This document shows, one piece after another, positions 1-9,336 of a stretch of DNA of 57,977 bases. A program made the position numbers and the translations under genes. Below the pieces are notes generated by a model. The model saw nothing but the letters and a program-made list of their open reading frames with translations, did no database searches and was not told the origin of the DNA. The stretch's first letter is position 1, and each line of letters starts with the position of its first letter. This DNA comes from Acidimicrobiaceae bacterium. Its GTDB lineage: Bacteria; Actinomycetota; Acidimicrobiia; Acidimicrobiales; Acidimicrobiaceae. Where the stretch lies: positions 1 through 57,977 of the forward strand of contig JABEUN010000012.1 of the NCBI GenBank assembly GCA_013044385.1. The letters are read 5' to 3'.

Positions 1-356
1 ATAAGTGTGGGCAGTGAATACGGTTGACAACTATGGTCAGCACGTCCCAGAGACGATTCGCTCAGACTTGTTGAAGAGCTGCTAGACGTACTTCAGATTG
101 AGAGGATCGGTCAACTATTTGCAGACCGAATGTAGATTCGGCCCCTTGCAAAATATGAGAATTGGGACTTTATACCCTACGCACAAGTGCCGAATGACTC
201 TAATTTATTGGAACAATAAAACTGGGTGGATTATAAACAATATGGCAACCTGTGGCATTGCAAATGTACCTAGTATGGCGCGATTAAGCGGAAATATACG
301 ATAGATGGCGGTTGAGAAGGACCGTATCGAATGCCTTTATGAGCATCAACTTTGGT
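1..356. other. Left-edge region without a recognisable gene
   Basis: I see no coding region, RNA gene or repeat that I can support here. The short open frames give compositionally odd translations with no family signature, and the A+T-rich stretch near 180-300 looks intergenic. A gene continuing from the left of the window cannot be excluded. Confidence 0.4.
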
Positions 357-917
357 CTACCTGTTCCCGATCTCTTCGAGGGACCTTGCGACCCTGATGA
401 GGAATCCTCTCACAGTGGACTCGGCCACCCGGTGGAGCAGTGCTTGGTCCAGAAACTGTCCAGTTCGTCCAAGCGGCGGCTTGTAAGTACCATCCAACCA
501 GAGCTGGCAGATGCCGTCACCAATTGGAGCCAAGCCCATGTCAGCATCCAGTCTAGGAAAGAGCCAGGTTCCTTGATTAGCCTCCCATGTGAGCGAAACT
601 AGCAGCTCACCCTTGGATTCCCGTGGCTGAGATACGACGAGATGCACCTCCTTGGAGAGCACAGTATCGCCATTATCGCCGACACCTATCCGCATCCTCA
701 AACGCTCACCCTCTGCTCCGGCATCCGAGGCCAACGGCCCGAGCCAAGTGGAACCTGCATCGAGGAAGGCCGAGCGAACTTTGCCAAAAGGCGCATCGAG
801 TTCGACAAAATCACGAACAAACCTTGAGGCAGTGGGCTTAGAAGAAGACCGCCCCTTGGCTACTTCATGTTTACGTGGCCACGACACCTCTGATTCGTCT
901 ATTTGAAAAGCCTCCAT
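357..917 (-). CDS. SRPBCC (START-like fold) family protein, function unknown
   Basis: Soluble protein of 186 residues. After a charged N-terminal tail of about 30 residues, the rest reads like the actinobacterial SRPBCC/polyketide-cyclase-like proteins that bind a hydrophobic ligand in a helix-grip fold: alternating beta-strand segments, a central 'LFPRLDAD' strand, and a C-terminal amphipathic helix around 'RVAESTVRGFLIRV'. The family name rests on pattern recognition, and the ligand is unknown. The ATG start at 917 follows a GATGAGG sequence that can serve as ribosome binding site. It stands alone on the minus strand, 205 bp downstream of the EamA transporter gene. A 16-bp palindrome lies about 140 bp upstream. 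Confidence 0.6.
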   Translation of the reverse strand: MEAFQIDESEVSWPRKHEVAKGRSSSKPTASRFVRDFVELDAPFGKVRSAFLDAGSTWLGPLASDAGAEGERLRMRIGVGDNGDTVLSKEVHLVVSQPRESKGELLVSLTWEANQGTWLFPRLDADMGLAPIGDGICQLWLDGTYKPPLGRTGQFLDQALLHRVAESTVRGFLIRVARSLEEIGNR

Positions 918-1054
918 TCACCTCATCCCATCTCTTCAGATCATATTGGCGGAGACACTGCAATACCATTAACGTTAATCACATCGGCAACCTCTCTGCA
1001 CGTCTCTATTGTGATTTCCCTGTAGTTGTGACTTGTGACCCTAATATGGCGCAG

Positions 1055-1070
1055 CTAATACCGGTATTAG
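1055..1070. promoter_or_regulatory. Perfect 16-bp palindrome, possible operator
   Basis: CTAATACCGGTATTAG is a perfect palindrome between the SRPBCC gene (start 917, minus) and the end of the EamA transporter gene (1123). It has no T-tract on either side, so it does not look like a terminator. A dimeric repressor or activator site for the SRPBCC gene is the simplest reading, but this is inference. Confidence 0.3.
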
Positions 1071-1122
1071 TCCACTGCCAATGCACCACAATTATTAGAA
1101 GCATCAGCTGACTTGCTCTTTG

Positions 1123-2001
1123 TCAAAGCGACGCGAATACGACTCCAGCGAGTATCAAGCAGGCGCCGACCACCTCGAGTCCAGTTGGAGCATACCCAAC
1201 CAGCCACGAGACGATGAGTGCAAAACCTGGTTCGAGCGATACGATCACTCCAACTTGGGTAGCGCTCAAGATCCGCTGAACGTGGGTTTGGACCAGGTAA
1301 GCAACTGTGGTTCCGAGTAGAGCATTTACAAATAAAGCCGCAGCTACCGATGGTTGTCCGATCTTGGTTACAGCTACTGCAACGTTGACTCCGCTGAAGG
1401 AGGCTTCCAGCAGACTAAGAAGGGCTACAACAGACAGCTGGATAAGTACAAGACGCCTGGCGTCCGTAAATCCGATGCAGAGGTCAGTCACGGCTATCTG
1501 AAGTGCAAAGGCGATCGCACAGACGAGCGTAAGGACAACTCCTTCTGGATTTCCAATGCGCCCGAAGCCTGCTACAAGAGCACTTCCAGCCAGAGCGATA
1601 ATCGAGGCAGTAACTGCTCTTTTATGTACTGGCCTATTAAATAGTCTTGAGGCGAATGGGACTATGACCACTGAGAGTCCAGTTAGTAGGCCCGATACAG
1701 AAGCGGAGACGAACCGGAGCCCTTCGGTCTGTGAAAAGTATCCTATCCACATCAAGCCGCCTAGAACTAGTCCCCACTTGAGATCGGCACGTGTCGGCTT
1801 CAGTCCCGTCAATCCCGAAGATAGCGCCATATATAGGGCCAGAGCCAAAGCGGCGATGCCGAATCGCAAGAAGAGGAAGGACGAAGCGTCGATATGCGCA
1901 AGGGCGGCCTTGGTCAAGGTGAATGTGGCACCCCATACAACGGCGACGACTACGAGGCCCGCTTCGGCCCTTCTGGTCCGAGATCCATTGATTTCGGTCA
2001 T
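1123..2001 (-). CDS. EamA/DMT-superfamily membrane transporter
   Basis: Protein of 292 residues with about ten hydrophobic helices in two repeats, the layout of EamA (drug/metabolite transporter) proteins, whose usual length is 280-310. The N-terminal repeat starts with 'VVWGATFTLTKAAL' and an 'FLFLRFGIAAL' second helix, both typical of the family. The second repeat starts near residue 150. These carriers usually export metabolites or amino acids, and the substrate cannot be read from sequence. ATG start at 2001. The gene diverges from the PsiE-like gene, whose annotated start is only 26 bp away, so the two promoters must overlap each other or the coding ends. Confidence 0.85.
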   Translation of the reverse strand: MTEINGSRTRRAEAGLVVVAVVWGATFTLTKAALAHIDASSFLFLRFGIAALALALYMALSSGLTGLKPTRADLKWGLVLGGLMWIGYFSQTEGLRFVSASVSGLLTGLSVVIVPFASRLFNRPVHKRAVTASIIALAGSALVAGFGRIGNPEGVVLTLVCAIAFALQIAVTDLCIGFTDARRLVLIQLSVVALLSLLEASFSGVNVAVAVTKIGQPSVAAALFVNALLGTTVAYLVQTHVQRILSATQVGVIVSLEPGFALIVSWLVGYAPTGLEVVGACLILAGVVFASL

Positions 2002-2027
2002 TCAGTGCTGATGGTTCCTTCGACGAA

Positions 2028-2624
2028 TTGAGACAAGATAAGAGCATAAGTGCACCATTTGACGTACCTACGCCGTATCTTGTTGATGTGTCACTCGAAC
2101 GATCACAGAAATTCGCCGGCGAAATGCTCGGATACTTCGAGAAGCTTGTCTATGTCCTAATGGGTGTCTTGCTGATCGTGATGGCTGGCCTCACCCTCGT
2201 CGGTGCGGTACGGGACCTGATGGCAATTAACCTGCACGCAAACATTACGACTCAGTTGACAACGGTACTAAACGATGGACTTTTCGCAATCATCCTGATG
2301 GAACTCCTTGGTACAGTTGCGACACACCTTTCAAAAGGTGGCTTCCAGCTGAAGAGCTTCCTGATCATTGGAATCATTTCGTCAGTTCGACGAATTTTGG
2401 TTATTGGAGCGCAATTCTCGGCGTCGCAAAACGAACCAAGTCGGGCTTTCACTCGCGGAATCGAGGAGCTCGCAGTAGATACCGGTGTCGCGCTGGTCCT
2501 GGCAATCGCCCTGTTGACGCTCAAGTCAAGGAGCCCGGCTTCCAGCCGAAGTAGAGGTCTTCTTGGTTTACGAAGTGGCCCGCAAGACGATACCCAAGCT
2601 GATAAGGAGTCCTCGCACAGCTGA
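2028..2624 (+). CDS. PsiE-like (phosphate-starvation-inducible E family) membrane protein
   Basis: Membrane protein of up to 198 residues with four hydrophobic segments (about 40-65, 85-105, 108-128 and 152-172), matching the compact four-helix PsiE family. The biochemical role of PsiE is not known; the name comes from phosphate-starvation induction in Escherichia coli. The protein is longer than E. coli PsiE (about 136 residues) because of a polar N-terminal tail and a basic C-terminal tail. The start is uncertain: the longest frame begins with TTG at 2028 without a clear ribosome binding site, and GTG at 2088 or ATG at 2124 would also keep the membrane core. It is transcribed divergently from the EamA transporter. 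Confidence 0.6.
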   Translation: MRQDKSISAPFDVPTPYLVDVSLERSQKFAGEMLGYFEKLVYVLMGVLLIVMAGLTLVGAVRDLMAINLHANITTQLTTVLNDGLFAIILMELLGTVATHLSKGGFQLKSFLIIGIISSVRRILVIGAQFSASQNEPSRAFTRGIEELAVDTGVALVLAIALLTLKSRSPASSRSRGLLGLRSGPQDDTQADKESSHS

Positions 2625-2808
2625 TTTAGGTGTCCGGTTTCGGCCTCCAATACCTAACGTAGGCACATTCTTCGTGCTGGCTGCCGAAGGATTTGGACAG
2701 CTAGATCTTGATAGGCGTGCTACGTCTTGACGAACGAGCGTCTCCATTGCAAGTCGCTTGACATCACCAACATGCTACGTTGGTGAGGAAAGTTACCGGG
2801 GGGTTGGT

Positions 2809-3570
2809 ATGGCGGATCTGAAAGTTCCTAGTTTCCATAAAGCTGCTACTTTTGCGGAGGAGCGGGCAGATCGCAAGCTGAAACTTGCAGCGTCATTTCG
2901 GTTATTTGCTAAGTTCGGTTTTGATGAAGGCGTCGCTGGACACATAACCGCTAGAGATCCAGAAGATGAATCGTTGTTCTGGGTGAACCCATTCGGCATG
3001 GATTTCTCAATGATCTCGGTCTCAGACCTTTTGTGCGTCAACCATCACGGTGATGTGGTTGTTGGCGAACGTCCTGTAAACACAGCCGCATTCGTCATCC
3101 ATTCTCAAGTGCACCAGGCACGTCCAGATGTAGTGGCAGCAGCCCATGCGCATTCGATCTACGGTAAGGCCTTCTCCGCACTGGGCAAGGAGCTCGACCC
3201 CATCACCCAAGATGTATGCGCTTTCTACCAGGACCATGCCCTCTTTGACGACTACACCGGTGTCGTACTCGACATCGAAGAGGGAAAGCGGATCTCCCAT
3301 GCACTCGGTTCGAACAAGGCAGCAATACTCAGGAATCATGGACTCCTGACCGTCGGAAAGACCGTTGACGAGGCCGTCTGGTGGTTTATAACGATGGACC
3401 GATCATGCCACAGTCAACTACTAGCTGACGCGGCCGGTAGGACCAAACTGATCGACCACGAAATGGCACTACTTACGCGGGGTCAGGTGGGAAGTGAACG
3501 CGCTGGTTGGTTCAGCTTCCAACCGCTTTTCGATCGTATCTTGAAAGAGCAGCCAGACCTAGCGGAATGA
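2809..3570 (+). CDS. Class II aldolase/adducin-domain protein
   Basis: Protein of about 253 residues spanning the class II aldolase/adducin fold (the fold of fuculose-phosphate aldolase and ribulose-phosphate 4-epimerase). The zinc site is visible: the 'AHAHS' pair of histidines near residue 123 and the later 'RNHGLLTVG' histidine near residue 178. 'GHITARDPE' and the 'WVNPFGMDFSMIS' stretch are typical of a subgroup often annotated as aldolase or decarboxylase of unknown substrate. I place the start at ATG 2809, preceded by GGGGGG, rather than at the upstream TTG 2758, because homology to the family begins just after it. It is convergent with the following aldo/keto reductase. Confidence 0.8.
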   Translation: MADLKVPSFHKAATFAEERADRKLKLAASFRLFAKFGFDEGVAGHITARDPEDESLFWVNPFGMDFSMISVSDLLCVNHHGDVVVGERPVNTAAFVIHSQVHQARPDVVAAAHAHSIYGKAFSALGKELDPITQDVCAFYQDHALFDDYTGVVLDIEEGKRISHALGSNKAAILRNHGLLTVGKTVDEAVWWFITMDRSCHSQLLADAAGRTKLIDHEMALLTRGQVGSERAGWFSFQPLFDRILKEQPDLAE

Positions 3571-3610
3571 TCTTGTGGAGTTGGCTCCACGTTAGTCCGA
3601 GGTGCACCCG

Positions 3611-4609
3611 CTATGCACCTTTGTCACCTTGGCGGTAGATCCTCGTGGTCTCGTTCAGCTTTGTCATCAAGTCCGCGTCGAGCAGAATGGAAGTCGCTCC
3701 CACCGTTTCGTCGAGCTGTGACGGAGAGGAGGCGCCGATGATCGGTGCTGTAATGGTTGGGTTGTTCGACACCCATGCGATGCTCAACTGGGTTAGAGTG
3801 AGACCCGCATCTCGGGCGATCGACCCTAGTTCATCCACAGTGTCAAAGACGTGGTTGTTCCAGTACCTCTCCTGATATACGGTCTTAGCGTTTCCCAGCA
3901 TGAATCGAGATCCTTCTGGTGGCGGAGCCGATCGATCGTGCTTACCAGTAAGCATTCCTCCCGCAATCGGATTGAATGGTATTACTCCAATTCCCTCGAG
4001 GTCACAAAGTGGAAGTAGTTCCCTCTCTATCTCTCGGAAGAGCAGGTTGTAGCGTGGCTGAACCGTTACGAACCTGACTAGATCCCGCGCATCGGATCGC
4101 CCGATCGAAAGAGCCAGCTGGTAAGCGAGGTAGTTTGATGCGCCAACATAGAGCACCTTTCCCTCCCTCACGAGATCATCCAGCGCCTCCATAGTCTCAT
4201 CAATGGACACAGTTGGGTCGAACCTGTGAAGCTGGTAAAGGTCTATGTAGTCCGTACGAAGTCGACGGAGTGAACCTTCGACAGCACGTTTGATATGACG
4301 TTTGGAGTTTCCCCTGTTTAACGGTGAGGGGCCCATGGCTCCAAAGCACTTGGTAGCGATTACCAACTCCTCGCGCCGGCTTCCAATCCAGTCGCCAATG
4401 ATCTCTTCCGTTCTGCCAACCGTGGTGAAGTCTCCACCAAGTGGATATACATCAGCGGTATCTAGGAAGTAGACACCAAGTTCGAATGCTCGGTCGAGAA
4501 TCGCAATTGATGTAGGCAGGTCGCATTGGAGCCCGAAAGTCATTGTGCCAAGGCACGCCCCCGAGACTGTGATGCCAGTCCTGCCTAATCTTGTCGTACT
4601 AATCGTCAT
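3611..4609 (-). CDS. Aldo/keto reductase
   Basis: Enzyme of 332 residues with the (beta/alpha)8 aldo/keto reductase fold, predicted to reduce an aldehyde or ketone with NADPH in the cytosol. The catalytic tetrad is visible: Asp in 'FLDTADVY', the following Tyr, Lys in 'VIATKCFG' and His in 'YQLHRFD'. The N-terminal 'RLGRTGITVSGACLGTMTFG' is the family signature. It starts 4 bp after the stop codon of gcvPB and is probably co-transcribed with the glycine cleavage genes. A functional link to glycine metabolism is not known. The substrate cannot be told from sequence. Confidence 0.88.
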   Translation of the reverse strand: MTISTTRLGRTGITVSGACLGTMTFGLQCDLPTSIAILDRAFELGVYFLDTADVYPLGGDFTTVGRTEEIIGDWIGSRREELVIATKCFGAMGPSPLNRGNSKRHIKRAVEGSLRRLRTDYIDLYQLHRFDPTVSIDETMEALDDLVREGKVLYVGASNYLAYQLALSIGRSDARDLVRFVTVQPRYNLLFREIERELLPLCDLEGIGVIPFNPIAGGMLTGKHDRSAPPPEGSRFMLGNAKTVYQERYWNNHVFDTVDELGSIARDAGLTLTQLSIAWVSNNPTITAPIIGASSPSQLDETVGATSILLDADLMTKLNETTRIYRQGDKGA

Positions 4610-4613
4610 CTGA

Positions 4614-6146
4614 TCAACTCGATTCTGGCCTGTATGAAAGTATCGGGTGGCGAGCCGCGCCAGCCTCGTCTAGGCGTCGAACCGGAGTCGAAGTTGGCTG
4701 CATCTGCAGGGGCGCGGATCCCTCATTCTCAGCTATCGAGGCAATTTTGAGAAGCGCGTCAGCCAGCGCCTGCAAGGTCTGAGGGGACTCAGTCTCGGTT
4801 GGCTCCAACATGAGCGCCTCCTCCACCACCAGCGGGAAGTAGACCGTGGGGGCATGAAATCCCTCACCAAGTAGAGACTTTGCTATGTCGAGAGCTTTTG
4901 CGCCTGTCTTTTTCCTAATAGAAGCTGCAGAGGCGACGAATTCGTGCATGCATAGGTTTCCAAAAGGCACTTCATAACTTGAAGATATGGCCTTGCGAAG
5001 CCAGTTGGCATTCAGTACCGCTATATCAGATACCCGCCTCATCCCATCAGAGCCGTTGTAGAGCATGTATGCCAGAGCGCGCGCCACAACCACGGTATTT
5101 CCGTGGTTGCTGTGTACCCTGCCGATGCTGCATTCAGGCACGAACCACTCCAACGTGTCGCATCCGTCGGTGCCGGTGACCCTTCTTGGTCTCGGGCCAG
5201 GAAGGAATGGGGCCAGGCGCTCAGTGACCGCTACCGGGCCAGAGCCAGGTCCCCCGCCACCATGCGGTGTAGCGAAGGTCTTGTGCAGGTTCGAGTGAAC
5301 TATATCGAATCCCATATCTCCTGGTCTTGAGACCCCGAGCACAGCATTGAGATTGGCGCCATCGTAATACATAAGTCCACCGACTTCATGGACCATGGCT
5401 GCTATCTCGGCTATTTCAATCTCAAACAGGCCCAAGGTATTTGGATTAGTCATCATCATTCCGGCGATATCGGAATCGAGCACTTTTGCAAGTTCAGCAG
5501 TGTCAACTAGTCCACGTGAGTCACTTGGCACAGTGACCACCTCGAAGCCGCCGAGGGTTACCGAAGCTGGATTCGTACCGTGAGCGGAGTCGGGGATGAT
5601 TATCTTTCTTGCTTTAGAGCCGACCTGCCTTTGATAGGCACCGATTATCAGCAGTCCCGTAAGCTCTCCGGCAGCCCCTGCTGCCGGCTGAAACGTTGCT
5701 GCGGCCATACCCGTTACCTCACAGAGGTACTCCTCTGCATCGGCTATGAGCTCCAGCCATCCCTGTGTTAGCGCAGCCGGGGAGTATGGGTGTACATCTG
5801 ACAGGCCGGACATCGATGCCACGTAGTCGGCAAACTTCGGATTGTACTTCATCGTACATGACCCGAGAGGATATGCGCCGAGGTCGACGCTGTACTGACG
5901 GGAGGCCAACCTGGTGTAATGGCCGACCAGATCTCTTTCTGAGACCTCGGGGAGTTCCAGAGGTTCATCCCGCAACAAACCCTTTGGGAGGTTCTCCTCC
6001 GGATTAATTGGCGTGATCCCAGTTGTCCGGAAGCTGCTGGCACTTCGTCCGGGCGAACTCAACTCGAATATGGTCGGCTCTGCTGAGCGGCCGACCAATG
6101 GAGACGACTTGGCAACTCCTCCGGCATTTTCTTCGAATCGCTTCAC
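4614..6146 (-). CDS. gcvPB: Glycine dehydrogenase (decarboxylating) subunit 2, P-protein beta chain
   Basis: Protein of 510 residues forming the PLP-carrying half of a two-subunit glycine decarboxylase. With GcvPA it decarboxylates glycine and passes the aminomethyl group to the lipoyl arm of GcvH. The PLP-binding Lys is K289 in 'NLHKTFATPHGGGG', and the glycine-rich loop after it and 'DSAHGTNPASV' near residue 186 are characteristic of P-proteins. The start ATG overlaps the stop of gcvPA by 4 bp (ATGA), so translation is probably coupled. Most actinobacteria carry a single fused GcvP (M. tuberculosis GcvB), so the split form is notable. The L-protein (lipoamide dehydrogenase) is not in the window. 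Confidence 0.96.
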   Translation of the reverse strand: MKRFEENAGGVAKSSPLVGRSAEPTIFELSSPGRSASSFRTTGITPINPEENLPKGLLRDEPLELPEVSERDLVGHYTRLASRQYSVDLGAYPLGSCTMKYNPKFADYVASMSGLSDVHPYSPAALTQGWLELIADAEEYLCEVTGMAAATFQPAAGAAGELTGLLIIGAYQRQVGSKARKIIIPDSAHGTNPASVTLGGFEVVTVPSDSRGLVDTAELAKVLDSDIAGMMMTNPNTLGLFEIEIAEIAAMVHEVGGLMYYDGANLNAVLGVSRPGDMGFDIVHSNLHKTFATPHGGGGPGSGPVAVTERLAPFLPGPRPRRVTGTDGCDTLEWFVPECSIGRVHSNHGNTVVVARALAYMLYNGSDGMRRVSDIAVLNANWLRKAISSSYEVPFGNLCMHEFVASAASIRKKTGAKALDIAKSLLGEGFHAPTVYFPLVVEEALMLEPTETESPQTLQALADALLKIASIAENEGSAPLQMQPTSTPVRRLDEAGAARHPILSYRPESS

Positions 6147-7489
6147 TTTCCGAGCACCTTCCTCAACGAATCGACGAATCCGTCGATTTCCGCCTTGGTT
6201 CTCTTCTCGGTCGCTGTGACCAGAAGAGAACCCTCCACTGCGGTACCTTCGAATCCGGCTCCGATGGCTATTCCTGCGAGGAAGCCCTCACTCACCATTT
6301 CAGATATCACCTGGTCGGCGTCTTTAGGAAGGCGGATTGGAAACTCCCTTACATAGGAGTGTCCTAACACCTCCACCCCTTCTATCTGTGTAAGCAGACC
6401 TGCAAGGTATCGGGTAGCGGAATGACATCGTTGTCCTAGCTCACGGAATCCGCTCTTTCCCAACCAACTGAGGTAGATCGAAGCCTGAACAGCCATAAGA
6501 GTCTGGTTTGTACATACGTTGGAAGATGCCTTTTCGCGTCTGATGTCCTGTTCACGGGTGCGCAAAGTTGAAACGTATGCCGTCTTGTGATCGAGGTCAA
6601 CTGTCCTGCCAACGAGGCGGCCAGGCACGAGCCGCGTGAATTCCGTCTTAGCGGAGAACAGTCCTAAGTAAGGGCCCCCGAAGGAGAGCGGCAGGCCGAG
6701 GGACTGTCCTTCGGCGACAGCAATGTCCGCTCCTAGCTCTCCCGGAGTGCGTAGGACAGAGATCGACACCGGGTCGTAGACGACCACCATCAACGCACCT
6801 GAAGCGTCACACATGCTCCTTAGCCTTGGGAGATCTTCAACCTCTCCTAGGTAGTTCGGAAAGCCGATACAGATCGCAGCAGCGTCGGTAAGGTCCATCG
6901 CATCGAGGTCGGTTACTGTGCCCTTTAGCGGGGCCTCAACTATCTGGTGGCCAGTTCCTTTAGCGAAGGTCTTGACCATCTCCCTGAAGCTTGGATTTAG
7001 CGCCTGAGAGAGCACGACCCGCTGCCTCTTAGTTGCGCTTGCAGCCAGATTCACAGCCTCTACAAGCGCTGATCCTCCGTCATAGAGCGATGCATTGGAT
7101 AGGTCAAGGCCGGAGATCCTGCATACGAGGCTTTGAAATTCGAAGAGTGCCTGTAGCACCCCTTGAGCGACCTCAGGTTGGTAGGGAGTGTAGGAGGTAA
7201 CGAACTCCGGACGCGAACCGAGGGCCATGGCGGCGGTGGAGAGGTCGTGATCATAGGCACCTCCACCAGCAAAGCACACCAAGTCCTTACCAACTGGAGT
7301 ATTGGCAGCAGCAAGCTCTGACATGCGCGCAAGGGTGTCAACCTCAGATACCCCCTTTGCCAACTTCAGAGGTCCGTCGAGCTTCAATCTCTCTGGGATT
7401 TCACCATAAAGCGCCTCCAGCGACCCAAGCTCTAGGTATTCGAGCATTGCGTCAATTTCTGGATCCGTGTGCGGGACAAAGCTCCCCAA
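6143..7489 (-). CDS. gcvPA: Glycine dehydrogenase (decarboxylating) subunit 1, P-protein alpha chain
   Basis: Protein of 448 residues, the usual length for the alpha chain of split P-proteins. It has the PLP-dependent transferase fold but lacks the PLP lysine. Recognisable family stretches are 'AGGGAYDHD' near residue 75, 'TSYTPYQPEVAQG' near residue 100 and 'NASLYDGGSA' near residue 132. It forms an alpha2beta2 enzyme with GcvPB, whose gene overlaps it by 4 bp. It begins 44 bp after gcvT and belongs to the same operon. Confidence 0.96.
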   Translation of the reverse strand: MGSFVPHTDPEIDAMLEYLELGSLEALYGEIPERLKLDGPLKLAKGVSEVDTLARMSELAAANTPVGKDLVCFAGGGAYDHDLSTAAMALGSRPEFVTSYTPYQPEVAQGVLQALFEFQSLVCRISGLDLSNASLYDGGSALVEAVNLAASATKRQRVVLSQALNPSFREMVKTFAKGTGHQIVEAPLKGTVTDLDAMDLTDAAAICIGFPNYLGEVEDLPRLRSMCDASGALMVVVYDPVSISVLRTPGELGADIAVAEGQSLGLPLSFGGPYLGLFSAKTEFTRLVPGRLVGRTVDLDHKTAYVSTLRTREQDIRREKASSNVCTNQTLMAVQASIYLSWLGKSGFRELGQRCHSATRYLAGLLTQIEGVEVLGHSYVREFPIRLPKDADQVISEMVSEGFLAGIAIGAGFEGTAVEGSLLVTATEKRTKAEIDGFVDSLRKVLGK

Positions 7490-7533
7490 CTACTCCTCCA
7501 TTCATCGATTCACATTTGAAACTCTTGTACCCG

Positions 7534-8574
7534 CTATGGAATAAATGGGTACTTGCAGATCAGAGCGGGCACTCTGCGTCCACGAATCTCAACTTCAACC
7601 TCGAGTCCATCCGTCAATGCTGGCTCGAGCAGGGCTAACCCAATCCCGGTCTGCAGGACCGGCGAATAGTTACCGCTAGTCAAATTGCCTACGGATCTTC
7701 CAGCCAGGAAAACGGCAGATCCGTCTCTTAAGGGTTGCCGTCCTAGTGCTCTGATTCCGAATAGCCGATAACGCAACCCACGCGCTTTACGAGATTCAAC
7801 TGCCTCGCGCCCTCTGAAATGGGACTTCTTATATCCAACTACCCAATCAAGGTTGGCTTCGGGGGGTGTTACTCCGCGCTTGAGTTCGTGACCGTGAAGT
7901 GGAAGGCCCGCCTCAAGTCTCAGCGTATCCCGTGCTCCAAGGCCAGCGGGAACAGCTCCAGCAGCCATAACCTCGTTGAAGAATCTATTTGCTACCGATG
8001 CTGGAACGTGGCACTCTACTCCGTCCTCGCCCGTGTAGCCGGTTCCAGCACTGAAACAGGGTTCACCGTGGAATGTGAAAGGAACAACGTGGAATTTTGC
8101 TACCGCTGCGGCTTCGGGGCTGACGACGGCGACGATCTCGCGAGCCCGTGGCCCCTGTACGGCTATTAGGGCTCGATCCAAGGTGGTATCGGTGCCTCCT
8201 ATAGCTTGTTGGACGATTTCGGTATTCGAGGCGTTAGGAATCACGTAAAACGAGTCCTCATCAACCCACCATACGATGATGTCGTCTAACACCGAAGCAT
8301 CCTCATCATCGAGAAGGTGCGTGTACTGTGTCCGACCTAGGCTGATCTTATTGAGGTCGTTACTTAGCTGCTCCTGAAGCAGCGAAAACACCTCTTCGCC
8401 CTGAAGTTGCAGGGTTCCAAGGTGAGACACATCGAAGACAACCGCACTGCTGCGACAGGCCATATGTTCGGACACCGTCCCATCCGAATAGGACAGTGGC
8501 ATCTCCCAGCCTCCGAATGGCACCATTTTGGCACCTAGTTCGCGGTGGAGTTCAAAAAGCGGGGTTCGTTTCAT
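7534..8574 (-). CDS. gcvT: Aminomethyltransferase, glycine cleavage T-protein
   Basis: Protein of 346 residues. T-protein takes the aminomethyl group from lipoylated GcvH and transfers the one-carbon unit to tetrahydrofolate, releasing ammonia. The N-terminal 'GAKMVPFGGWEMPLSY' and 'VFDVSHLG' stretches form the folate-binding GCV_T domain, and the C-terminal barrel begins near residue 265. 'GYTGEDGVE' is the usual core motif. ATG start at 8574. I looked upstream for a glycine riboswitch and saw none, so control may come from the MerR gene 99 bp upstream or from a shared promoter. Confidence 0.95.
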   Translation of the reverse strand: MKRTPLFELHRELGAKMVPFGGWEMPLSYSDGTVSEHMACRSSAVVFDVSHLGTLQLQGEEVFSLLQEQLSNDLNKISLGRTQYTHLLDDEDASVLDDIIVWWVDEDSFYVIPNASNTEIVQQAIGGTDTTLDRALIAVQGPRAREIVAVVSPEAAAVAKFHVVPFTFHGEPCFSAGTGYTGEDGVECHVPASVANRFFNEVMAAGAVPAGLGARDTLRLEAGLPLHGHELKRGVTPPEANLDWVVGYKKSHFRGREAVESRKARGLRYRLFGIRALGRQPLRDGSAVFLAGRSVGNLTSGNYSPVLQTGIGLALLEPALTDGLEVEVEIRGRRVPALICKYPFIP

Positions 8575-8673
8575 ATACAGTGGTAGATGTTATAGCGAAC
8601 CGGAAGCGTGAAACCCGTTAGTCGGTCAAGAAGCTAGAAGCTGACGAATGTAACAGCCGGTGTGGCTGGACTC

Positions 8674-9186
8674 TCAAACCGCCGATCTGGCCAGATTGGA
8701 TTCGACAAAGGGAAGCACCTGCTGGTCCACGTGTCCTTGATGTGGCGAAAGATCCACAATTGTCCTGTCGATCTCGCTATGAAGTTCAGTCAACGAAACC
8801 ACGATACCCATGACAAGCTGCTGTCGACGGAGAAGGTCAACTAGATCTTCTCCGTCTCGCAGATACACAGAACGATTGCCAACGACGATGAGGTCCGCAC
8901 CGGTCGTCGGTTCGTCGACGAGCATTACCCTGAGCTCTTTCATCGCTGCCCGAACGGCCTTCAGAGACAGTCCCGCCTCAAGGAGTTGCTTTATGATCTT
9001 CAGCTGAACAAGGTCCTGGTAGGAGTAGAGACGCTGCGTACCGCTTCCGGACGCGTCTGCAACAGAAGGACGGATAAGGTCGGTTCTTGCCCAGTAGTCA
9101 AGTTGCCTGTAGGAAATGCCTACTATTGAACAAGCCTGAGGCCCTCGGAAACCCTCTTCCATTGCCCTCTCCTCGTCTCCTTCCAC
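8674..9186 (-). CDS. MerR-family transcriptional regulator (Rv1830-like)
   Basis: DNA-binding protein of 170 residues. The N-terminal winged helix-turn-helix is visible in 'IVGISYRQLDYWARTDLIRPS' read in pieces, followed by the Tyr-rich wing 'QRLYSYQDLVQLKII' and a leucine-rich dimerisation helix. This is the form of the M. tuberculosis Rv1830 family, which sits at the same place next to the DUF151 gene and the glycine cleavage genes. No metal-binding cysteines are visible, so it is not a metal sensor of the classic MerR type. ATG 9186 is the annotated start and an internal Met at residue 9 is possible. Confidence 0.88.
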   Translation of the reverse strand: MEGDEERAMEEGFRGPQACSIVGISYRQLDYWARTDLIRPSVADASGSGTQRLYSYQDLVQLKIIKQLLEAGLSLKAVRAAMKELRVMLVDEPTTGADLIVVGNRSVYLRDGEDLVDLLRRQQLVMGIVVSLTELHSEIDRTIVDLSPHQGHVDQQVLPFVESNLARSAV

Positions 9187-9336
9187 CCAGATTGCACACC
9201 TAGCGGATGGTAATTACACGGACGAAATACGTTACCGTAAATTTAGGTAGTCCACAACTCGGATTAGAAGAAATTTGGAATTTACAGGGAGTTTGTGAGA
9301 TTCCAACTCCTTGCACGCTCACAACTTAAGTTCAAT

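Noticed and set aside
8575-8673. Glycine riboswitch before gcvT
   Set aside because: None of the conserved glycine aptamer blocks is visible.
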